A DNA stretch of 24,065 nt from Phoronis australis (Eukaryota; Phoronida; Phoronidae): NCBI GenBank assembly GCA_002633005.1, contig NMRA01001364.1:1-24065 (forward strand), read 5' to 3'. Position 1 is the stretch's first letter; each line of letters starts with the position of its first letter. The notes beneath the pieces are model-generated. The model searched no databases. It was not told the origin of the DNA and saw nothing but the letters and a program-made list of their open reading frames with translations. A program made the translations under genes and the position numbers. Shown piece by piece: positions 20,001 through 24,065 of the stretch.

Positions 20001-23000
20001 GGCAATTTCCCATCATAAAGAGCAATACAGGCTAAAACCATCTCCCATCTTTATACTTCAACATATTAACTTCACCACATTACAACTGATGTATATTGTA
20101 TCAACCCATGACCTCTTGTGTCAACCTCTTGTGTCAACCTCTTGTATCAACCTCTTGTATCAACCTCTTGTGTCAAACATCACCTACCCAGGGTGGAAAT
20201 CCGAGCCAGCAATCCAGTCAGTGTGTCCTTCACCTGTCATGATGACCTCACCGCTGGGTATTGACCATAACTTCCAAGAGTGGTCATCACTGGTCGTGGC
20301 CAGTACTTGTTTACGGGGATGAAGTGCAACGCTGGAAAAGGAGCATACAATACAAATACTGTCCAAAACTATGTACCAATACATGAAGTAAACGTAATGT
20401 AACAAATACATACATGAAGTAAACGTAACGTAACCTTTAAGCTTCAGTTGACATTGCCTGACAATAGTCTTACCTTAAAACTAACAACAGCTTAGTCCAA
20501 ATATGAAAGCCTAACAAGCACACTCTAATTGATTTCATTTACACAACAGAGGTCACTGTATAGTTTACATCACAGCACTATTATGAGCGCCTTATTATGT
20601 CTTAGCCCATCACCAGAGTCCATTGTTTCTCTGCAGACGATAAACATAAGGAGGTGAAATATAATTGAAGAAAGCAATTGAAAATACAAAGATATGATTA
20701 TACTGAATTGAGTGGTCTTTGTCTGGCTCAGGTCAAGTATTAATTTAGTTAGTGTGGGTCATCTGATACATGTTGCATAAGATTGTACAACAGTTAGTGA
20801 TCTTTGCCTGGCTCAGGCCAACTTTAGTTAGTGCACGTGGTCTGATACACGTTGCATATGACTGTGTGACATTTAGCGATCTTTGCCTGGCTCGATCAGG
20901 CCAACTTTAGTTAGTGCAGGTCGTCTGATACATGTTGCATCAGACGTGTGCCTGCCGCTCAGATGGGAACATAGCACGAAACACCTGAAACCATTTTTTC
21001 ATATCTTAACACCAACACATAAGGAGCCGGACATAAAGGCCTAACAGTGGAGTCCATTAGAATTTGAAGCCACAACCTTGAGAGCAGGAGGTGGACACTC
21101 AATCCCTACTGGGCCATATTGTCTCTTCATGATGTAGATGTTGGTCACATACCTACTGACGGCAGCTTTGTGTGCCTGAAATAAGGTGGCTTGTCTAAAT
21201 CCACCACTTCTGGTCAGATGCCCGGGCGGTCCCTTTACCAGAGCCAGATTGGGGTTGACTCCAGTGTCAGGGGGGTACTCACTGTCCTGTAACAACATGA
21301 TGTGTGTTATGCATACTTCTTAGGATTCACTACTTTTGAAACTGCTTTTGTAAAAGATGTGATTTCAGCAAGAACTTAACTTCAGTTGAAAAGGTTTAGA
21401 AAGATTAGTAATATACCAATCTGTATCACATTCCAAGTAATACACTAATCTGTATCACATTCCAAGTAATACACCAATCTTTATCACATTCCAAGTAATA
21501 CACCAATCTGTATCACATTCCAAGTAATACACCAATCTTTATCACATTCCAAGTAATACACCAATCTTTATCACATTCCAAGCAATACACCAATCTGTAT
21601 CACATTCCAAGCAATACACCAATCTGTATCACATTCCAAGTAATACACCAATCTGTATCACATTCCAAGTAATACACCAATCTTTATCACATTCCAAGCA
21701 ATACACCAATCTGTATCACATTCCAAGTAATACACCAAACATTGACAATAAGAGGACATACAAAACTGAGCTAGAGGGCGCCACTTACATCTGGATGTTT
21801 ACTGGGTGGAGGCAATTGCGTGACATCTCTACTCTTCATTCTCTCTTGAACAATCTGCCGTTGCGTTGGGCCACGACCTTCACCATCCACAAGTATCTCA
21901 CGACCCCTTTGACAGACTGGCTTGGTGTTGGCTGACTGGAGACCTTGACAGATGGACAGGAAAAGTTCCCAGAAACAACATTTAAATAAAACATACTACG
22001 GTGACATTTCTGTAAAAATTTTATTTGTTGTGTTTGGTAATCCACATTTGAAAGTAATAAGAAGTCAAAAGTGACAGGGCATTATGGGTTAATGGGCCTC
22101 ACAGGAAAGCTTCTTTGAGTAAAATAAGACAACTGAACAGTGTATCACTGGCATACAATAGGGCAACTAAAGAATTTAACACTGGCTTACAATTAGTCAT
22201 TTAATATTCAATAAAGAAAGACTTGCAGGTTTGCCTCACCATCTGTCCCTCCTGTCACTGAAACACCTCTGTAAGCCTCAATGTTCTTCAGAGTACTCTG
22301 TAAGCCAGTCACCTGACCTAAGACACGATCACGCTCCAATTTGGTCAACATCTTCTCCTTCATAGCCGTTTCGTATTTCGTCTTCAGATGCCGTAGTGTG
22401 GGCTCATAGGAAGAGTAATGACTCTTCAGCCTGTCCATCAAAATTCAAACTATAATGATGTTTCAGGCAAAATCAATAATTTATTTATTTATTACTGAAC
22501 AGATGCAGTTATCCAAATATGCATATCGACTCTGAAGAGCTATATCATGGACAGAACTAATTGATAAAACTCCCTACATTTGATCAGAAAAAGCACATTA
22601 ACCATTTTTGTTAAAATTTGTTAATATCGTTTATTGAGACAAAAGTAGAATGATTGGAATGCTTCGTGCCTTAAAGTCCATCACCTTATGGAATAACACA
22701 AAACGGCATTAAGTCAATTCTTTAATGTCTCAGTTTATGTACTGTTTCTCATCCTCCTATTATCAGTCACAATACTAGGTCCATAGAGGACACCAAATAT
22801 TTGTGGTACGGAGGGGCATGTCTTGCATATCCAGATCAACTTATCCACAAGAGGAGGTCTGTCTTATGTATCTAGGTCAACTTATGTCCTCGAAGAGAAG
22901 TTTCTTACAATTCAGGTTAACTTATGCAAAAGAGGAGGTGTGTGTTACATATCTAGGTCAACTGAGTAGAGTCTTACACATTCAGGTCCTTTTATGTCTA

Positions 23001-23804
23001 TTGACAAGACTTTCCCACACTTTCCTCAAGAGTCTATATATGACATAGACAAAAAGTGTTCTGTGTCACCAAAAGATAAGTACAAGTGATACTTTCAAAT
23101 CAGACAGTGACATATTTTTGGACAATTTGTTGGATTCATTAATACTGTATGTTATTGTGCAATACCTTTTAATGTCTGTAATCAGTTTGTTCTTCTCTTG
23201 CACAACACGCTTATGGTGCATGCGGTGATAATCTCGCTCCTTTCTCAGTTTTACAAATGACTCCATCGCCTTCCTAGCAACACAACAAATGACAGAACAC
23301 TTAGTCTAAAATTGGCTAAACATTTTCTTGGTGAACATTTAAAGCAAAAATACTTCAGCTATGATGTATTGTGTTCATTTCCTTCAGTATCTTTGCCACA
23401 ATTATGAACAAACGAGACCACTTCGCCACTTACATAACTTGAAAATTACAATGTGCTATGTATATTTACCACAGTAATGTAGGTTTAACAATCAAGAAGG
23501 GCAGACATAAAATCAAAGCCGATTATAGTTCCTGAATTGATATTAACTTGCAAATTAACAAGTCACTTAAAGCATAGCAATATTCTTGAAAACATTCAAT
23601 TAAAATTTAATCTTCCCTCAGCAGCCATGTTTGAACATTCTGTTCCCAACATGCATTGCTACTTACTGAGCAGCATTCTTAAACTTGTCACATTCTTTAC
23701 GCAGGAACTTGACCTCATTATCCAGTCGTTGATTTCTGACATAAATATCTGGCACAGTGCCAACGTCCTCTTCATTTAACAGTCCCTTTTGCTGAAGCTC
23801 ATAC
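16983..23804 (-). CDS. SPAG16: SPAG16/PF20 axonemal central-apparatus WD40 protein, 3' eleven exons (5' end outside window)
   Basis: Spliced gene on the minus strand, join of 23667-23804, 23166-23273, 22240-22430, 21789-21943, 21153-21286, 20188-20331, 19394-19579, 18694-18820, 18453-18518, 17886-18077 and 16983-17093. Every intron is GT-AG and all phases agree, giving 516 residues and a stop. The N-terminal ~190 residues are charged and coiled-coil-like (KLRKERDYHRMHHKRVVQEK, SHYSSYEPTLRHLKTKYE). After a linker come seven WD40 repeats, including GHTDWIAGSDFHPG, HAVWGVSWHSCGDFVAS, RGHADSVNSIEFLPYSNT and YGHMHSVNHCTFN. These match my memory of SPAG16/PF20. Known role: PF20 is on the bridge linking the two central-pair microtubules, and mammalian SPAG16L is needed for sperm motility. 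The mammalian long form is about 630 residues, so roughly 115 are missing beyond position 24065. Family identity is near certain; individual splice edges are inferred from consensus and phase, not transcripts. Confidence 0.95.
17114..17345. repeat. 40-bp minisatellite in last SPAG16 intron (about 5.5 copies)
   Basis: The word gctggttgtt recurs at 17121, 17161, 17201, 17241 and 17281, with a decayed unit at 17321. Units alternate between ctcaacaggt and cttaacaggt, suggesting growth by duplication of an 80-bp dimer. The array begins about 20 bases from the acceptor of the last exon, so it occupies the likely branch-point region. Confidence 0.9.
17741..17875. repeat. 27-bp minisatellite next to a SPAG16 splice donor (5 copies)
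   Basis: gagcagtatgactgatgtgt recurs every 27 bases starting at 17741, 17768, 17795, 17822 and 17849. The unit length is nine codons. On the minus strand, in frame with the upstream exon, it reads CTHISHTAH repeated. It lies 10 bases from the exon edge at 17886. Confidence 0.9.
17886..18077 (-). CDS. SPAG16: SPAG16 exon: rest of WD40 repeat 5 and repeat 6
   Basis: 192 bp (64 codons, phase 0/0). The acceptor is gttttcag and the donor is GCTCAG|GTCAGTG. It encodes GTTIASCDSYGMVTLWDCRT, then TIDVGPHPANHVAFDSSGSL and LAISNNDSTVKLYEVANAQ. Blade 6 ends LYE rather than WD. The frame remains open for 78 further codons if the following intron is not removed. Confidence 0.95.
18453..18518 (-). CDS. 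SPAG16: SPAG16 exon: first half of WD40 repeat 5
   Basis: Short 66-bp exon (22 codons, phase 0 at both ends). The acceptor is cctttcag and the donor is ATCAAG|GTAAGT, a perfect consensus. It encodes GLCAHTFYGHMHSVNHCTFN plus IK. Being phase 0/0, it could be skipped without a frameshift, which would delete part of blade 5; the sequence does not show whether this happens. Confidence 0.93.
18694..18820 (-). CDS. SPAG16: SPAG16 exon: WD40 repeat 4
   Basis: 127 bp (1 + 42 codons). The acceptor is tttccag and the donor is GGACA|GTGAGTAG. It encodes LRCRNTLRGHADSVNSIEFL, PYSNTVCTASADKTVSMWDI and RT. The RGHADSVNSIEFLP core is close to the mammalian SPAG16 blade as I recall it. Confidence 0.95.
18925..19057. 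repeat. 65/68-bp direct duplication in SPAG16 intron
   Basis: tcactggctgaatgactttt starts at 18925 and again at 18990. The copies are nearly identical and differ by a 3-base insertion (acg) and a few substitutions. This is a simple two-copy tandem duplication without coding potential. Confidence 0.85.
19304..19393. repeat. 19-bp minisatellite abutting a SPAG16 5' splice site
   Basis: Units containing aaagtgttcaatacaaacc are repeated about five times and the last unit runs into the exon edge at 19394. On the minus strand each unit carries GTTTGTATTG, the same bases that form the real donor, so the array repeats donor-like sequences directly after the exon. Confidence 0.88.
19394..19579 (-). 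CDS. SPAG16: SPAG16 exon: rest of WD40 repeat 2 and repeat 3
   Basis: 186 bp (1 + 61 codons + 2). The acceptor is ccctctag and the donor is GAACAG|GTTTGTATTG. It encodes GGQLATCSGDTTVKIWDFSE, then HTFLDHTHAVWGVSWHSCGD and FVASCSMDNMSKIWDLN. Two canonical WD endings (KIWD) are visible. The donor GT lies inside the first unit of a 19-bp minisatellite that fills the start of the following intron. Confidence 0.95.
19690..19948. repeat. Compound 31-bp minisatellite in SPAG16 intron
   Basis: The core caccaactgacacaagtaa recurs with a 31-base spacing (for example 19800, 19831, 19862, 19893). An earlier unit also carries an inserted acaagatattttgacatg block, and the right end degenerates into a 15-bp subunit agtaacaatgacaga. 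The variant mix indicates several rounds of expansion. Confidence 0.88.
20101..20176. repeat. 13-bp minisatellite near a SPAG16 splice donor
   Basis: The unit caacctcttgtgt (variants with gta) is repeated about five times. It ends roughly 12 bases from the exon edge at 20188, so it is again at the start of an intron on the minus strand. Confidence 0.85.
20188..20331 (-). CDS. SPAG16: SPAG16 exon: WD40 repeat 1 and start of repeat 2
   Basis: 144 bp (1 + 47 codons + 2). The acceptor is ttccag and the donor is CCCTGG|GTAGGTG. It encodes VALHPRKQVLATTSDDHSWK, LWSIPSGEV and GEGHTDWIAGSDFHPG. The ALHPRK...TSDD...WKLW..PSG and GEGH(T/S)DW patterns are characteristic of SPAG16 blades 1 and 2. GG joins T of the next exon (FHPGGGQLATCSGD). 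Confidence 0.94.
20381..20434. repeat. Short 31-bp-spaced direct repeat in SPAG16 intron
   Basis: acatgaagtaaacgtaa occurs at 20381 and 20412 with related flanks. Two copies only, beside the exon at 20188-20331. Confidence 0.7.
20713..20955. repeat. 79/85-bp diverged tandem repeat in SPAG16 intron (3 copies)
   Basis: tctttgcctggctcaggcca-like words start at 20716, 20801 and 20880, each followed by tttagttagtg, tctgatacaygttgcat and a spacer. The copies are diverged, with small insertions (gatc in the third), so this array is older than the neighbouring minisatellites. Confidence 0.8.
21153..21286 (-). CDS. SPAG16: SPAG16 exon: linker and start of WD40 blade 1
   Basis: 134 bp (44 codons + 2). 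The acceptor is ttacag and the donor is GTCAGTAG|GTATGTG. It encodes DSEYPPDTGVNPNLALVKGP, then a basic RSGGFRQATLF and the first propeller strand QAHKAAVS. AG joins C of the next exon to restore S in AHKAAVSSVALHPRKQ, which reads through cleanly into WD repeat 1. Confidence 0.9.
21412..21738. repeat. 29-bp minisatellite in SPAG16 intron (11 copies)
   Basis: tatcacattccaag recurs every 29 bases from 21424 to 21714. Variation is confined mainly to two positions (ctgtatc/ctttatc and aagtaa/aagcaa). It fills most of the 502-bp intron between exons 21789-21943 and 21153-21286. Confidence 0.92.
21789..21943 (-). CDS. SPAG16: SPAG16 exon: linker between coiled coil and propeller
   Basis: 155 bp (2 + 51 codons). 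It encodes LQSANTKPVCQRGREILVDG, then GPTQRQIVQERMKSRDVT and PPPSKHPD. The donor is CAGAT|GTAAGTGG. Two acceptors 8 bases apart are possible (ctgtcaag at the 21943/21944 boundary and tctccag at 21935/21936). Only the first keeps the frame with the preceding exon, and it has the better pyrimidine tract, so the exon edge is set at 21943. This linker is poorly conserved, so its identity rests on phase and position. Confidence 0.82.
22240..22430 (-). CDS. SPAG16: SPAG16 exon: HYSSYEPTL coiled-coil segment
   Basis: 191 bp (1 + 63 codons + 1). The acceptor is gacag and the donor is GATG|GTGAGG. It encodes LKSHYSSYEPTLRHLKTKYE, then AMKEKMLTKLERDRVLGQVT and a linker ending GGTDG. The YSSYEPT-LKxKYE-MKEKMLxKLERD pattern is the SPAG16 signature just before the region linking the coiled coil to the propeller. 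Confidence 0.93.
22800..23000. repeat. Degenerate ~40-50-bp repeat in SPAG16 intron
   Basis: Loose repeats of gaggaggt, tatctaggtcaactta and ttcaggt recur four to five times with irregular spacing between 22800 and 23000. Copies are too diverged to give a clean unit length. Confidence 0.6.
23166..23273 (-). CDS. SPAG16: SPAG16 exon: conserved RKERDYHRMHHKRVVQEKNKL segment
   Basis: 108 bp (1 + 35 codons + 2). The acceptor is gctag and the donor is AAAAG|GTATTG. It contains KLRKERDYHRMHHKRVVQEK, which I recognise as one of the most conserved stretches of SPAG16 proteins and which fixes the family independently of the WD repeats. The two leftover bases AG join G of the next exon to make R in DIKRLKSHYSS. 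Confidence 0.93.
23667..23804 (-). CDS. SPAG16: SPAG16 exon (first in window): coiled-coil region
   Basis: 138 bp, entered and left in phase (1 base completing the previous codon, 45 codons, 2 bases left over). The acceptor is ttgcag and the donor is CA|GTAAGT, a strong consensus. It encodes YELQQKGLLNEEDVGTVPD followed by IYVRNQRLDNEVKFLRKE, a charged amphipathic stretch typical of the helical N-terminal half of PF20-type proteins. The last two bases join the next exon to make the Q of ...NAAQKAMESF. Confidence 0.88.
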
Positions 23805-24065
23805 CTGCAAGGAGCAAGAGAGAGATAGATAGATTATACACATGGAACAGATGAAAGTTGTACCCTGAGACAGGTTGCTCAAAGCTAGTCTAGGAGTAAA
23901 GAGTAAAACGACGACAGGATACTTCCAAGTATTTCCATAATATGGATTTAACATTATCAACTGAATGTAACAAGAGAGACATTGAGGCGGTCACAATTTC
24001 ATAAAATCCTACGTTTTCCAGTGGATTAAAATAAAAATAAAATTACATTTGATTTTTTTTCATAG

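Noticed and set aside
19662-20041. Overlapping minus-strand frames rich in CHCYLCQLVPLS repeats
   Set aside because: They are intronic and derive from the 31-bp minisatellite, with several frames open at once. The true exons on both sides are fixed by WD40 homology and phase.

Overview
This is a eukaryotic (animal) genomic window. It has GT/AG introns, very many minisatellites, tRNA-derived SINE-like sequence, terminal-inverted-repeat elements and two assembly ambiguities (a single N at 3976 and a 292-base N run at 11999-12290). The only gene I can identify is the 3' part of SPAG16/PF20, a motile-cilium (axonemal central apparatus) protein. The source is therefore an animal with motile cilia or flagellated sperm. 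The short introns, repeat style and frequent tacatgta words suggest a marine invertebrate such as a mollusc or amphioxus, but I cannot fix the taxon from sequence alone.

Layout. Positions 1-6345 are dominated by tandem repeats: a 49/53-bp minisatellite (about 203-542), a 26-bp array of 11 copies (693-978), a 37-bp array of 66 identical copies (1528-3975, ending at an N) and a 33-bp array of 35 copies with a 15-bp interruption (5151-6345). Positions 6409-8821 may be a degenerate or non-autonomous hAT-like DNA transposon. It has near-matching CAGGRCTCGAC ends and clusters of ATGCGACCTG-like motifs inside both ends. A roughly 230-bp dispersed repeat occurs in opposite orientations at 1254-1490 and 9097-9316. 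Positions 9729-10262 hold two copies of a tRNA-derived SINE-like unit with A and B boxes. Positions 11789-12436 and 14145-14296 are two elements with GGCGGATCY inverted ends; the smaller has a 5-bp flanking duplication. Positions 14627-14754 are two tandem hairpin units. Positions 15237-16941 look like unique intergenic DNA with two perfect TGACGTCA palindromes.

Positions 16983-23804 on the minus strand carry eleven coding exons of SPAG16. The reading phases join exactly, giving 516 residues plus a stop: an N-terminal coiled-coil region followed by a complete seven-blade WD40 propeller. Upstream exons (roughly the first 100-120 residues by comparison with the mammalian protein) lie beyond the right edge. 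Many introns of this gene carry their own private minisatellite, several lying against a splice site.

I found no bacterial-type operon, CRISPR array, toxin or intact viral gene. Most long open frames in the left half are artefacts of stop-free tandem repeats. I see no convincing new biological system. The most interesting points are the perfectly homogeneous 37-bp array and the intronic minisatellites fused to SPAG16 splice sites.
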